A DNA stretch of 64,000 bases, from the NCBI GenBank assembly GCA_009835005.1, contig WTFG01000008.1, positions 1-64,000 on the forward strand, written 5' to 3'. Positions 1 to 9,688 of this stretch are shown piece by piece (the first letter of the stretch is position 1; each line of letters opens with the position of its first letter). The notes beneath the pieces are model-generated. The model was given only the letters and a program-made list of their open reading frames with translations, was not told the DNA's origin and made no database searches. A program made the position numbers and the translations under genes. The DNA is from Flavobacteriaceae bacterium Ap0902 (GTDB lineage: Bacteria > Bacteroidota > Bacteroidia > Flavobacteriales > Weeksellaceae).

Positions 1-2
1 TG

Positions 3-34
3 AACCTAATTCTGTATTGAATTAGGTTTTTTTT
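3..34 (+). terminator. Rho-independent terminator of a gene left of the window
   Basis: A perfect 10-bp stem (AACCTAATTC / GAATTAGGTT) with a 6-nt loop is followed by a run of eight T. The T run is on the + strand, so it ends a rightward transcript whose gene lies outside the window. Positions 35-242 beyond it contain no gene I can recognise. Confidence 0.85.
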
Positions 35-242
35 ATGTCTTTTAATTAAAGGGATTGATGGATGGACAGTCTCTGCAACCCTGATTGTAGCAAGTAGCGC
101 GTAAAGATCAAAACGGCTACAAAAAACTGGCTACAAGAGTGGAACGCTAGTGGAACTCCTTTTTAGACTGATTTTTTGTAAGTTTTGTTCTGCGTACTAC
201 TTGTGTAAAGCAGGATTAAGTTGCCCAAATCCAAATGTTGGT

Positions 243-614
243 TTAAACTTCTTTTATTTTTTCTAAGAAAATCTTCAATTCCTTATTCTTGCGATGGTAA
301 TCATCTAACAGCAAAAGAACCAAAATAATAGATACCATACCAGCCATTAAATAATTGGTCTGATAGAGTGCAAATACGATTAACACGATAAATAATAATA
401 TACCGAAGATATAAAATACTTGATGTACAAATTCATTTTTGATTTCTATTTGAATGGTATCTTTTTCAAATTTACCATATAAGGGAAGTCTTCGAATACC
501 AAAATTACGCTTGATAATGAACCCTCTACTGCTAAGGTTACCAATATAATAATTCTGATCTAAGAGTTGCTGAATGCGCTCTCTTTGCTTTTCATTATTA
601 GGAATTTTAGCCAA
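243..614 (-). CDS. Small membrane protein of unknown function
   Basis: The 123-residue product has a charged N-terminal half of about 65 residues. Two adjacent hydrophobic segments follow at about 68-85 and 90-105, and a short basic tail ends the protein. I recognise no family. The likely topology is a two-helix hairpin in the inner membrane with both ends in the cytoplasm, inferred only from hydrophobicity and positive charge. It sits 11 bases downstream of the NAD-binding protein gene on the same strand and may be the last gene of that unit. Confidence 0.6.
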   Translation of the reverse strand: MAKIPNNEKQRERIQQLLDQNYYIGNLSSRGFIIKRNFGIRRLPLYGKFEKDTIQIEIKNEFVHQVFYIFGILLFIVLIVFALYQTNYLMAGMVSIILVLLLLDDYHRKNKELKIFLEKIKEV

Positions 615-625
615 AATATATCGTT

Positions 626-1396
626 TTATTTAAAGTGTATAGGATCTTGATGAATGTAGGTATATGGTAGTTTATTTTCTAGTTTACTGCCATCTATGAT
701 TCTGTGTTTTGATGCATGTGTAATCTGCGTTGATTTGCCTAAAAAAACTTCTTTTTTGGTTGGGTGCTCTGGTGCAGTCACATTAAATATATCCCCGCGA
801 ATATCTGACTGCATTAGTTTTTTAACTATCGCTATGACATCCTCATAATGTACATGATTTACAGGGTCATCTGGATTAGAAATTTGAGAAACTTCATGAA
901 ACCAATGGGACATAATTCTATCTGCTCCTAATAGGCCACTAAGTCTTAATATATTGGTTTGTGGCAAACCTCCTTGAATGATTTTCTCTACCGTCCTCAC
1001 CGTTGGGTGTAGTTGATTATCCCGATAAGTATTTTCTTTTATGCGTTGATTTTCCTGTGGATAAATACCTGTTGTAGTAAACAAAACGGTGTTTCCTACA
1101 TATCCCTCTAAAAACTGAATCACTTGACCGAACATTTTTTCTTGCCGTTCTATAGCGGCTCTTCTGGAAACTGCGACACTCATCACGATGTAATCTAGTG
1201 ATTGGAAAGTTTGGGCTATTTCCATATCAATATCGTCTGACAAGAAGTCTACAACATAACTTTGGCAACCCATATGGACCAGTTCTTGGGCTTTGGATGC
1301 TCTGGTGTTGCTGGTGTAAACCTCATGTGCATCTGCTAATAAGCATTGAGCTAGTTTTTTACCTAACCATCCACAACCTAAGATACCGATCTTCAT
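626..1396 (-). CDS. NAD(P)-binding epimerase/dehydratase-like protein
   Basis: The product starts with a Rossmann dinucleotide-binding motif (GILGCGWLGKKLA), as in atypical short-chain dehydrogenases of the YeeZ/SDR type. Its substrate is not evident. An in-frame ATG exists at 1441, but that would overlap the upstream gene by 43 bases. The ATG at 1396 puts the Rossmann strand at the very N-terminus, as expected, and leaves a 2-base gap after the upstream stop, so I chose 1396. The product is about 256 residues. It is the third gene of a compact unit with the phosphoesterase and the KAS III-like gene. Confidence 0.75.
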   Translation of the reverse strand: MKIGILGCGWLGKKLAQCLLADAHEVYTSNTRASKAQELVHMGCQSYVVDFLSDDIDMEIAQTFQSLDYIVMSVAVSRRAAIERQEKMFGQVIQFLEGYVGNTVLFTTTGIYPQENQRIKENTYRDNQLHPTVRTVEKIIQGGLPQTNILRLSGLLGADRIMSHWFHEVSQISNPDDPVNHVHYEDVIAIVKKLMQSDIRGDIFNVTAPEHPTKKEVFLGKSTQITHASKHRIIDGSKLENKLPYTYIHQDPIHFK

Positions 1397-1398
1397 TT

Positions 1399-2727
1399 CT
1401 AAACTTTTTTCTTGAGTTCCAGTACCGTGATTTCTGGCCATATCCCTACTCTACCTGGGAAAGCAAGGTATCCAAATCCACGGTTGACATATAATTTTCT
1501 TTGGTTTTCCTCATATAAACCAGCCCAATTATGATAACGATATTTGACAGGAGACCATTTAACCAATCCTGGGATTTCTATACCAAATTGCATTCCGTGG
1601 GTGTGACCAGACAGTGTTAAATGCATCTTCTTTGGGAAATTAATGACATTGTCGTATTCTTTTAAATCATGATCAAAGTGGGATGGATCGTGAGAAAGGA
1701 GTACATTGAAATCTCCTTGTTTTACACCTGCCGTTGCTTTCTTTAAATCTCCTTCTTTTGGAAAATGTTCTGAATTTCCCCAGTTTTCTACGCCCACTAT
1801 ATTCAATCTTTTTCCATTTCTTTCGATGGTTCTCATTTCATTGTTTAGCGGCTCAAACCCTACTTTTCTTTGTAAATCCTGCAGTTTATTCACGCTTTCC
1901 CGTCTTTCCACTGCATCCAACTTGCTATGCACGGCATAATCATGATTCCCTAGGATGGCAAACATTCCTTCTTTGGCTGTTAGTACAGAGAACATATCTA
2001 CATAGGGTTCAAATTCTGTGTACACACTATTCACCATATCGCCTGTGAAAACCAATACATCTGATTTTTGTGCATTGGCTAATTCTACACCATATTTAAC
2101 TTTTTCTGGGTCGTCAAAACTGCCACTATGAATATCTGATATTTGGGTAATGGTAAACCCATCAAATTCTTCTGGTAAATCATCAAAGAATACTTGTTTT
2201 CTTATAACTCTATAACGGTATTTGCCAAAAATAATCCCGTCTAACACTCCTATGAAGGGTATAGCTGCAATACCCAGCCCCAACCAGGTGATCATCTTTC
2301 TGCGGGATGGCATGTCTGGTGTATTGTTTCCAAGGGAGGACACACCATATTGGATAAGCCTAAGTATATCATCTATGATAAAAATAATGGCAATGAAGAT
2401 TTTAGGAATTACCAATAGCGAAAGAATAATGAGAGAATTTCTCATGGCAGCGGAAGAAGCAGGTGCTCTACCGTTTATATTCATATATAATAGACCACCA
2501 TAGAGTAAAACATGTATAAGGATATAAACCCAAAGGGCTATTACATTCTGATTGACATTTCTAAATGCTTGAAAAGAATAATATTCCAATCCTAGAATGA
2601 TTAAAATAAAATAGAAAACAATTCCTGTTCCACCCATAAGTTTAGGCAAAAAACGGAAAGATACCATATCCACAATTAATAGGATGACTAGAATTGGGAT
2701 TAGGATTAATTTTAAAATTTGTATCAT
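1399..2727 (-). CDS. Membrane-anchored calcineurin-type metallophosphoesterase
   Basis: The N-terminal 170 residues contain about four or five hydrophobic segments. A phosphoesterase domain follows with its metal ligands in order: DIH near 198-200, GD near 229-230, GNHDY near 260-264, a later LSHDP, and GHTHG near 373. This matches the YkuE/YaeI-like membrane phosphoesterases, some of which act on UDP-diacylglucosamine or other lipids; the substrate here is unknown. The start codon overlaps the stop of the upstream KAS III-like gene in an ATGA arrangement, so the two are probably translated together. Confidence 0.85.
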   Translation of the reverse strand: MIQILKLILIPILVILLIVDMVSFRFLPKLMGGTGIVFYFILIILGLEYYSFQAFRNVNQNVIALWVYILIHVLLYGGLLYMNINGRAPASSAAMRNSLIILSLLVIPKIFIAIIFIIDDILRLIQYGVSSLGNNTPDMPSRRKMITWLGLGIAAIPFIGVLDGIIFGKYRYRVIRKQVFFDDLPEEFDGFTITQISDIHSGSFDDPEKVKYGVELANAQKSDVLVFTGDMVNSVYTEFEPYVDMFSVLTAKEGMFAILGNHDYAVHSKLDAVERRESVNKLQDLQRKVGFEPLNNEMRTIERNGKRLNIVGVENWGNSEHFPKEGDLKKATAGVKQGDFNVLLSHDPSHFDHDLKEYDNVINFPKKMHLTLSGHTHGMQFGIEIPGLVKWSPVKYRYHNWAGLYEENQRKLYVNRGFGYLAFPGRVGIWPEITVLELKKKV

Positions 2728-3803
2728 TCAGACTTTGGAAATTTATAAAGTATGGCATTGATATTCATCCCTGCGCCTACACTAGCAAAGACAACATACG
2801 TATCTGGTTTGAATTTATAATCATCTAACGCCCCTTTTTTAACTAAATCAAACATGGTAGGCACCGTAGCTACAGAGGAATTTCCAAATTTTTGAACCGT
2901 CATCGGGTCTACATCTTCTGGTTGTGCTGCATTAAATAATTTATAAAGTCTTGCAATCATGGCATGATCCATTTTGGCATTGGCTTGATGCAACAAAATT
3001 TTGTCTATTTGTTTGATGTCAACTTTTGCCTCATCTAATAATTGTTTAATAGAGGCTGGCACATTCTTGAGTGCATATTCATACACTTTTCTTCCTTTCA
3101 TTCCAATACTTATAGAAGTGGGTCTATAATCTGGATTAAATGAGGGTGTGTTCACCAAATAATTCATTTCCTCCATGTTATGAGAAGCGGTAAGATGATG
3201 TATCACCCCTTCTTCTTTATCTGATTCTTTTGCTTCTAGAACCACTGCTCCCGCACCATCTGCAAATATCATAGCAGATCTATCAAATTTATCTATCGCT
3301 CTAGACAAGGTTTCTGAACCTATTACTAAAATTCTTTTGGCCATATTGGCTTTGATAAACTGCGAAGCTAGAATTAAACCTTCATTCCAACCTGGACAAC
3401 CAAAAATCATGTCATAAGGCTTGCAACGAATATTCTCTATGCCCAAATGATGCTTTACCCTGGCAGATATAGATGGAACCATGTCTGGCTGTTGTGTTTC
3501 TTTGGTGATATCTCCATAATTGGTAGCTACAATTACGTAATCTAAAGTTTCCTTGTCTACACCTGCATCCTCTAAGGCTCTTTGACCTGCAATGGCCGCC
3601 ATTTGAGAATTGGTCATGTCATCATCTATATATCTGCGTTCCTCTATCTCTGTGATTTCCTGGAACTTTTTAATTATTTCTTGATTGTCTTTATCTATCT
3701 TCTTACCAGCCTCGTCATAGAATTCATGATCAAGGAAATGACTATTCTTAATCACATTAGGTGGTAAAAAATGTCCTGAACCGGTAATTACTGCATTTGT
3801 CAT
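2724..3803 (-). CDS. 3-oxoacyl-ACP synthase III family protein (thiolase fold)
   Basis: The protein has the Cys-His-Asn triad of ketoacyl synthase III: Cys136 in FGCPGW, His272 in LLHQAN and Asn308 in FGNSS. At 359 residues it is longer than typical FabH (about 320-330), with extra sequence around residues 22-50. It is therefore probably one of the specialised Bacteroidota KAS III homologues rather than the primary fatty acid initiation enzyme. Whether it condenses malonyl-ACP or makes a secondary lipid cannot be told. It is the first gene of an overlapping unit with the phosphoesterase. Confidence 0.85.
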   Translation of the reverse strand: MTNAVITGSGHFLPPNVIKNSHFLDHEFYDEAGKKIDKDNQEIIKKFQEITEIEERRYIDDDMTNSQMAAIAGQRALEDAGVDKETLDYVIVATNYGDITKETQQPDMVPSISARVKHHLGIENIRCKPYDMIFGCPGWNEGLILASQFIKANMAKRILVIGSETLSRAIDKFDRSAMIFADGAGAVVLEAKESDKEEGVIHHLTASHNMEEMNYLVNTPSFNPDYRPTSISIGMKGRKVYEYALKNVPASIKQLLDEAKVDIKQIDKILLHQANAKMDHAMIARLYKLFNAAQPEDVDPMTVQKFGNSSVATVPTMFDLVKKGALDDYKFKPDTYVVFASVGAGMNINAILYKFPKSE

Positions 3804-3990
3804 ATAAGTGAAATATCTTGCAAAGATAAAAATTGTAATTTTAATATGTATAAATAGGCTTGTTTAATATTAGTTCTCAACTTATCTTTAATTAATTCAT
3901 CCAATATACTAGAAAATTCTTATATTCCTTCTATTATTGTTTAGGCTCTTATTAATATTAACTATCCCACATATTCTGCCTAAAGATTGT

Positions 3991-3998
3991 TACTTTTG
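3991..3998 (+). promoter_or_regulatory. Candidate -7 box for the GH3/serine hydrolase gene
   Basis: TACTTTTG matches the Bacteroidota -7 consensus TAnnTTTG and lies 27 bases before the start codon at 4026. I could not find a good -33 TTG at the right distance, so the call rests on one box. Confidence 0.4.
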
Positions 3999-4025
3999 TA
4001 ATTATCTTAGATATTAAAATTACCT

Positions 4026-6917
4026 ATGGCTCATAAAATATTAGCCTTGTTCATGATGTTTTTAACATTCCAAACAAGTGCCCAAACCTCTTCTCCCCTA
4101 TATATAGATGACACTCAAATGCAATGGGTAGATTCCCTCTATCAGGAAATGACGTTAGATGAAAAGATAGGACAGCTATTTATGGTGGCTGCCTATTCTA
4201 ATAAATCTGATAGCCATGAACAGAAAATAATAGATTTAATAGAAAAAGAAAATATTGGTGGTTTAATATTCATGCAAGATAATCCTACCCGCCAAGTGCA
4301 ACTTATTAATAAATATCAAACTTTAACCAAATACCCCCTATTGATAGGCATGGATGCCGAATGGGATGTATCTATGAGGCTCAAAAACACCAACCAATTT
4401 CCATGGGCTATGACCAGTGCAGCGCTAAGCAATGAAAACTTATTAATGGCGATGGGAAATAAAGTGAGTGAGCACCTCCAGCGTGTAGGCGCTCATTTTA
4501 ATTTTGCTCCTGTGGCAGATGTGAATGTGAATCCTCTTAACCCTATTATTGGAAACCGTGCCTATGGTTCTGATCCAGATAATGTGGCTGCTAAAGGTCT
4601 AGCGTATGCTACGGCTATGCAGAACCAACAGATATTAGCCTCTGCCAAGCATTTTCCTGGTCATGGAGATACAGACAAGGATTCACATAAGACATTACCT
4701 ACGCTTTTACACACCAGAGAAAGATTAGATTCTATAGAGTTAAAGCCTTTTCAAAAATTAATAGATGGTGGTATTAGCAGCATCATGATTGCCCATTTGA
4801 ATGTGCCTTCCTTAGAGCCTAATAAAAGTATTCCTGCCTCATTATCCAAAAATATTGTAACTGGATTGTTAAAAGAAGAAATGGGATTTGAGGGCATCAT
4901 TATTACAGATGCTTTGAATATGCAGGGCGTAACTAAAAATTACCCGAATGGGGAAATTGATTACATGGCTTTTGAAGCTGGAAATGATATATTGCTTTTC
5001 TCACAAGCGGTTTCTATTGGTAAAGAGAAAATTAAAAACGCTATTGGAGAAGGTAAAATTACAGAATCCCGTTTAGAGGAAAGCGTGAAAAAGATATTAA
5101 TGGCTAAATATTGGGTTGGACTAAATGAATTTGTTCCAATTTCTACAGAAAATCTAAGCGGAGATTTAAATGATGAAGAAAGTCTAGCCATTACACAAAA
5201 GATTTTTGAAGAATCTGCTACATTAATTCAAAACAAGGCGGACTTGTTACCTATTGTTAATCTAAAAGATAAGAAATTTGCTTGGATTGGATTAGAAGAA
5301 GGGCATAAAGATACTTTCTATACCTATTTAAATAAGTATACCCAAGTAGATAAAATTAATCCCAATTCAAAATCAATTTTGTCTGATTTGAATCAATATG
5401 ATTATGTGTTTCTATCTGTACATAAAGACAATGCTACACCTTATAAATCTTATAAGATATCTAATAAATCACGTACTTTAATTCAAAGAATAGCCCAGCA
5501 TTCTAAAGTGATTCTAACGGTATTTGGTAGCCCTTATGCACTAAAAAATGTAGAGGATTTGAATATTGAATCCATCATTGTAGCCTATCAAAATCATGAA
5601 TTTGCTATGCAAGCGGTACCGCAATTAATTTTCGGAGCAATTCCTTTTAGAGGAAAATTACCTGTGACATTAAATGCTAAGTACTCTTATGGAACATGTA
5701 TCCAGACCAAACCAATTAATAGATTAGGCTATACCTTGCCAGAAAATGTAGGTTCTTCTAGCGTCCGTTTACAGGCAATAGATGAGATTGCTCTGGATGC
5801 TATCCGTCAAAGAGCCACACCAGGCATTCAACTTCTAGTAGCCAAGAAAGGTAAAGTGATTTATGATAAATCCTATGGGTATCATACTTATGATAAAAAA
5901 AAAGCGGTTTCATGGAACAGCCTCTATGATGTAGCTTCTATAACCAAGGTTGTAAGTACCTTGCCTCTTCTAATGGATCAGATAGAAAAAAAAGGCTTCT
6001 CTTTAGATGAGCCTTTAAGAAACTTGGTGCCAAGAGCAATTTTTAGTGATAAAAGCAATATTACTGCCAGAGAGATTTTAGCACATCAAGCTGGATTGTA
6101 TCCATGGATTCCTTTTTATAAAAATACGTTGGATTCCCTCAATCACAAACCTCTACGCAAATACTATCGTAATACCCTAAAATCTGGATTTGAAATACAA
6201 GTGGCTAAAGATTTGTATTTAGTCAATTATTATCCAGATTCTATGTTGAATCAAATCTTTTCTAAAGAGAGTATACCCAAAAGATATAAATACAGTGACT
6301 TGGGCTATTATTTATTCAAAGATTTTCTAGAAAGGAGCAAATTATTGCCCATAGACCAACAAATCCAACAATATTTCTATCAAAGTTTGGGAATGAATTT
6401 AACTACCTATAATCCGTTAAACAAATTTGCTCTAGACCAAATCGTTCCTACAGAAAATGATCAAATTTATAGAAACCAACTCATTCACGGCTATGTTCAT
6501 GACCAAGGTGCAGCTATGCTTGGCGGGATTGCAGGACATGCCGGCGTTTTTTCTAATGCGAATGATTTGGCAAAAATAATGCAGATGTATATGAACTTAG
6601 GATTTTATGGGGGCAAGCAATATTTAAAAGAATCTACCTTAAAAGAATTTTCTAAATTTCAATATAGAGGACAGGGCAATAGACGTGGTCTTGGGTTTGA
6701 TAAACAATTAGGCAGCCAAGGACCAGCGGTTCCTGCAGCGTCCAGTGATGCTTATGGACATTCAGGATTCACAGGGACTTTGGTATGGGTAGACCCTGCA
6801 AAAGATTTAGTTTTTGTATTTTTATCCAATAGAATTCACCCTTCTGCAGAAAATAGAAAACTCATCCAGTTGAAAACGCGCAAAAAGATCTTAGAAAAAA
6901 TATACCAGGTTTTATGA
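4026..6917 (+). CDS. GH3 beta-N-acetylhexosaminidase fused to a beta-lactamase-type serine hydrolase
   Basis: This 963-residue exported protein has a signal peptide ending near residue 20 (TSAQ). A family 3 glycosidase domain follows, with KHFPGHGDT at 208-216, the Asp219/His221 dyad typical of NagZ-type enzymes and the nucleophile Asp295 in ITDALNM. After a GH3 C-terminal region, residues from about 580 form a serine hydrolase of the beta-lactamase/class C PBP fold: SITK at 638-641, YSD at 756-758 and HSG at 912-914. The family suggests peptidoglycan or muropeptide turnover in the periplasm. Both active sites look intact. The stop overlaps the bshA start (ATGA). Confidence 0.9.
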   Translation: MAHKILALFMMFLTFQTSAQTSSPLYIDDTQMQWVDSLYQEMTLDEKIGQLFMVAAYSNKSDSHEQKIIDLIEKENIGGLIFMQDNPTRQVQLINKYQTLTKYPLLIGMDAEWDVSMRLKNTNQFPWAMTSAALSNENLLMAMGNKVSEHLQRVGAHFNFAPVADVNVNPLNPIIGNRAYGSDPDNVAAKGLAYATAMQNQQILASAKHFPGHGDTDKDSHKTLPTLLHTRERLDSIELKPFQKLIDGGISSIMIAHLNVPSLEPNKSIPASLSKNIVTGLLKEEMGFEGIIITDALNMQGVTKNYPNGEIDYMAFEAGNDILLFSQAVSIGKEKIKNAIGEGKITESRLEESVKKILMAKYWVGLNEFVPISTENLSGDLNDEESLAITQKIFEESATLIQNKADLLPIVNLKDKKFAWIGLEEGHKDTFYTYLNKYTQVDKINPNSKSILSDLNQYDYVFLSVHKDNATPYKSYKISNKSRTLIQRIAQHSKVILTVFGSPYALKNVEDLNIESIIVAYQNHEFAMQAVPQLIFGAIPFRGKLPVTLNAKYSYGTCIQTKPINRLGYTLPENVGSSSVRLQAIDEIALDAIRQRATPGIQLLVAKKGKVIYDKSYGYHTYDKKKAVSWNSLYDVASITKVVSTLPLLMDQIEKKGFSLDEPLRNLVPRAIFSDKSNITAREILAHQAGLYPWIPFYKNTLDSLNHKPLRKYYRNTLKSGFEIQVAKDLYLVNYYPDSMLNQIFSKESIPKRYKYSDLGYYLFKDFLERSKLLPIDQQIQQYFYQSLGMNLTTYNPLNKFALDQIVPTENDQIYRNQLIHGYVHDQGAAMLGGIAGHAGVFSNANDLAKIMQMYMNLGFYGGKQYLKESTLKEFSKFQYRGQGNRRGLGFDKQLGSQGPAVPAASSDAYGHSGFTGTLVWVDPAKDLVFVFLSNRIHPSAENRKLIQLKTRKKILEKIYQVL

Positions 6918-8035
6918 AAATAGGAATAGTATGTTATCCAACTTACGGAGGTTCTGGCATTGTGGCAACAGAGTTAGGGATGGAAATGGCCAAGAAAGGA
7001 CATCAAGTACATTTTATTAGCTACAGCTTGCCAGCGAGATTGGATGTGACGATTCCTAATATCACTTTTCATCAAGTGAATATCCAAGAATATGATTTAT
7101 TTCATTACCAACCTTATAGCCTTGCTCTTAGTACTCTGATGGTAGATATAGCAGAGAGGTTTGGTCTAGATTTAATTCATGTACACTATGCCATACCCCA
7201 TGCTTATGCTGCCTATATTGCAAGACAAATTTTAAAAGAAAAAAATATTGAATTACCCATTATCACCACCCTTCACGGAACAGATATAACGCTGGTTGGA
7301 CAACATCCTGTATATAAATCTGCCGTAGAGTTTAGCATCAATCAATCAGATGTAGTAACCACAGTAAGTGAAAGCTTAAAGAAAGACACTTATAGGGTTT
7401 TTAATATCAAAAAAGATATTAAGGTAATTCCTAACTTTATAGACACCCATTTATATCAACCGAACGGTTCCTGCCTAAGAACAAATTTTGCAGAGCCAGA
7501 TGAAAAAATACTGATTCACGTTTCTAATTTAAGAAAAGTAAAGAGAATTACAGATGTAATAGAAATTTTTAATAAAGTTCAAAAATCTGTACAGTCTAAA
7601 CTTATCATTGTTGGTGAAGGCCCCGAATGGGAAAATGCAATACAGCTTATTCAAAAATATAAGCTAGAAAAAATGGTGAGAAATGTAGGAAAAGTGAAAA
7701 ACTTAACGCATATCCTCAAAGTTTCTGATTTGTTTTTATTACCGTCCGAACAAGAAAGTTTTGGGTTAGCAGCCTTAGAAGCCATGGCGGCTGGCGTTCC
7801 CGTGATTAGTTCTAATGCTGGTGGAATCCCAGAGGTGAATGTAGATGGTGAAACTGGATATGTATCTAATGTGGGAGATATAGAAAGTATGGCTGGGTAT
7901 GCGATAAGTTTGCTTACCAATGAAAGCTTATTAGCCCAATTTAAATCAAATGCAAGAGCCCATGCTAATAAGTTTAGTTTAGAGAATATCCTGCCTTTGT
8001 ATGAGCAACTCTATAAGGAAAATAGTTCTTCTTAA
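6914..8035 (+). CDS. bshA: N-acetyl-alpha-D-glucosaminyl L-malate synthase
   Basis: A GT-B fold glycosyltransferase of family 4. It joins GlcNAc from UDP-GlcNAc to L-malate, the first step of bacillithiol synthesis in the cytoplasm. The N-terminus CYPTYGGSGIVATELG and the segment FISYSLPARL are characteristic of BshA. The nucleotide-sugar site SEQESFGLAALEAMAAG is intact. Length (373) is normal. It overlaps the upstream glycosidase gene by 4 bases. I see no bshB or bshC candidate in this window, so the remaining steps must be encoded elsewhere. Confidence 0.92.
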   Translation: MKIGIVCYPTYGGSGIVATELGMEMAKKGHQVHFISYSLPARLDVTIPNITFHQVNIQEYDLFHYQPYSLALSTLMVDIAERFGLDLIHVHYAIPHAYAAYIARQILKEKNIELPIITTLHGTDITLVGQHPVYKSAVEFSINQSDVVTTVSESLKKDTYRVFNIKKDIKVIPNFIDTHLYQPNGSCLRTNFAEPDEKILIHVSNLRKVKRITDVIEIFNKVQKSVQSKLIIVGEGPEWENAIQLIQKYKLEKMVRNVGKVKNLTHILKVSDLFLLPSEQESFGLAALEAMAAGVPVISSNAGGIPEVNVDGETGYVSNVGDIESMAGYAISLLTNESLLAQFKSNARAHANKFSLENILPLYEQLYKENSSS

Positions 8036-8036
8036 A

Positions 8037-8699
8037 TTATTTTGCTGGACTTGTAAAGGGATTATTTTTCAATCTAAATCTCCAAGGAATAGAATAATAA
8101 GGCTCTATCACATTCTTCCCTAACCCTACTCTAGGCGATGCAATAACCTCATGTTCATCTACTTTGGGCGCATCCCCAATCCATATAACATCACTTGTCA
8201 TGGATATACCATTATGCGTCATATCTATACCTAGTGCCATGCTCGTAAGACCTGGACCACCTGTCAAGTTTCTTTGAATTTTATTCAAATTCCTTCTATA
8301 GAGCATTATATCTATTCCATCTATAGGTTCGATCGCCCTTATTAAAACAGCATGCGGAACACCTTCTATATGGGTGATTATATTAAATAATTTATACACG
8401 CCATAGATTAAATAAACATAAGCAATGCCTCCCGATTGATAAAAGGGCATTGTCCTTTTGGTTTTTCTATTCAAATATGCATGAGAAGCCGCATCTTCAG
8501 GTGCATGGTAGGCCTCTGTCTCCACAATTTTGCCCGCTGTAAAAGCACCATGGATATTTGTACAAAGTTTTTTACCCAATAAATCTTGGGCAATTTGGGT
8601 AACATCTTCTCTCTGATAAAATTCCAGAGGGAGTTTTTTCCAATGTGAATCAATCACGGTCTTCTTATAATTTAATTTTTTTTCTTTGAATTTTCCCAC
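8037..8699 (-). CDS. DNA-3-methyladenine glycosylase, AAG/MPG family
   Basis: The product removes alkylated purines from DNA to start base excision repair. The catalytic Glu is in the IVETEAYHAPEDAASHA region, and the family blocks YVYLIYGVY and LTGGPGLTSMALGI are present. The long form begins with GTG at 8699 and overlaps the end of menE by 35 bases. A second in-frame GTG at 8657 would instead leave a 7-base gap after the menE stop and give a product of the usual length (about 206), so the true start may be 8657. It is convergent with bshA, with one base between the stops. Confidence 0.9.
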   Translation of the reverse strand: MGKFKEKKLNYKKTVIDSHWKKLPLEFYQREDVTQIAQDLLGKKLCTNIHGAFTAGKIVETEAYHAPEDAASHAYLNRKTKRTMPFYQSGGIAYVYLIYGVYKLFNIITHIEGVPHAVLIRAIEPIDGIDIMLYRRNLNKIQRNLTGGPGLTSMALGIDMTHNGISMTSDVIWIGDAPKVDEHEVIASPRVGLGKNVIEPYYSIPWRFRLKNNPFTSPAK

Positions 8700-9660
8700 T
8701 TTTGGTTCGTGGAAAACTTGGGATATAATGAATTTCCTTGGGCTGTTTGTTTTTAGGAATTAGATCTGCTGGATATTCCACGGCAATCTCTTTATCTGAT
8801 TCAATTAATAAAATTACACGTTGCCCTAGCAGGTCATCTGGTTTAAAGTGAATGATATAAGGTTCTTGGATATATGGTTTTAGCTTTTGTTCTAAATCTT
8901 CTGGATTTATTTTGAGCCCACCAGAATTAATGATGTGATCTACTCTCCCTATAATTTTAAATTCTGAATCATTTTTAATTTCCACCAAATCATTAGTTTC
9001 TATAACATCGGGAAAATAAGAAGTTTTAATTTGTAAACAACCATCCCCATTCTGACTTATTTTAACCCCCTTCAACGTGTGAAAATACTGTTGCTCACCT
9101 AGTTTACGCATGGCGATATGCGTAATGGTCTCTGTCATGCCATAGGTTTCATAGACTTCTGTATCTATAGAACTCAATTTTTGCTCTAAAAATCCTGAAA
9201 CTTTGGCACCTCCCAAAATTAATTTATCTATTATAAAATCAGATTTTAAATAATCCAAACTTGCCTCTGCCTGCATAGGCGTTAAAGCACAAAAATTAAT
9301 CTCACCAGTGTATTTAATTTTAGATTTGGGTTCAACACATATCAATTTCATGCGCACCTCCATCGCCCGAACAATCATCATTTTACCCGCAATGTAACTC
9401 ACAGGCATGCATAACATTGCAGTATCACCTATTTTTAAATCCAGAAAATCTGCAGTGCGTTGTGCCGATTGTTGCATTGCTTTTTTGGGTAACTTGTATT
9501 GTTTTGGCTCACCAGTTGAACCAGAAGTTTGGACAGGAATTTCATTATGACCTTGATAATATTCAATGAAATCAATAATTTCTTGTTGCCAAGATTCGCT
9601 AACTTTTGGAAGCGTATATTGGTCTTTAGAAAAATCAATGTAGAGTATATCTGTAGTCAT
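8665..9660 (-). CDS. menE: O-succinylbenzoate-CoA ligase-type AMP-forming ligase
   Basis: An adenylate-forming enzyme with the phosphate-binding loop TSGSTGEPK at 45-53, the YGMTET motif near 170, the GRVDHIINSGG hinge and the C-terminal catalytic lysine region RTKSGKIQRKK. At 331 residues it is shorter than most acyl-CoA ligases, which is usual for MenE of Bacteroidota. It would activate o-succinylbenzoate for menaquinone synthesis. That role is supported by the menC gene 28 bases upstream on the same strand. The other men genes are not in the window. Confidence 0.88.
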   Translation of the reverse strand: MTTDILYIDFSKDQYTLPKVSESWQQEIIDFIEYYQGHNEIPVQTSGSTGEPKQYKLPKKAMQQSAQRTADFLDLKIGDTAMLCMPVSYIAGKMMIVRAMEVRMKLICVEPKSKIKYTGEINFCALTPMQAEASLDYLKSDFIIDKLILGGAKVSGFLEQKLSSIDTEVYETYGMTETITHIAMRKLGEQQYFHTLKGVKISQNGDGCLQIKTSYFPDVIETNDLVEIKNDSEFKIIGRVDHIINSGGLKINPEDLEQKLKPYIQEPYIIHFKPDDLLGQRVILLIESDKEIAVEYPADLIPKNKQPKEIHYIPSFPRTKSGKIQRKKIKL

Positions 9661-9688
9661 AAAATGGTATTAACCTATGTCCTTTATT

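Noticed and set aside
35-242. Repeated GGCTACAA pieces between the first terminator and the first gene
   Set aside because: The two copies are short and irregular. I looked for tRNA folds, a riboswitch or a coding remnant and could not support any.
1198-1494. Open frame on the + strand across the end of the NAD-binding gene and the phosphoesterase gene
   Set aside because: It lies opposite two well-supported genes and has no protein family features.
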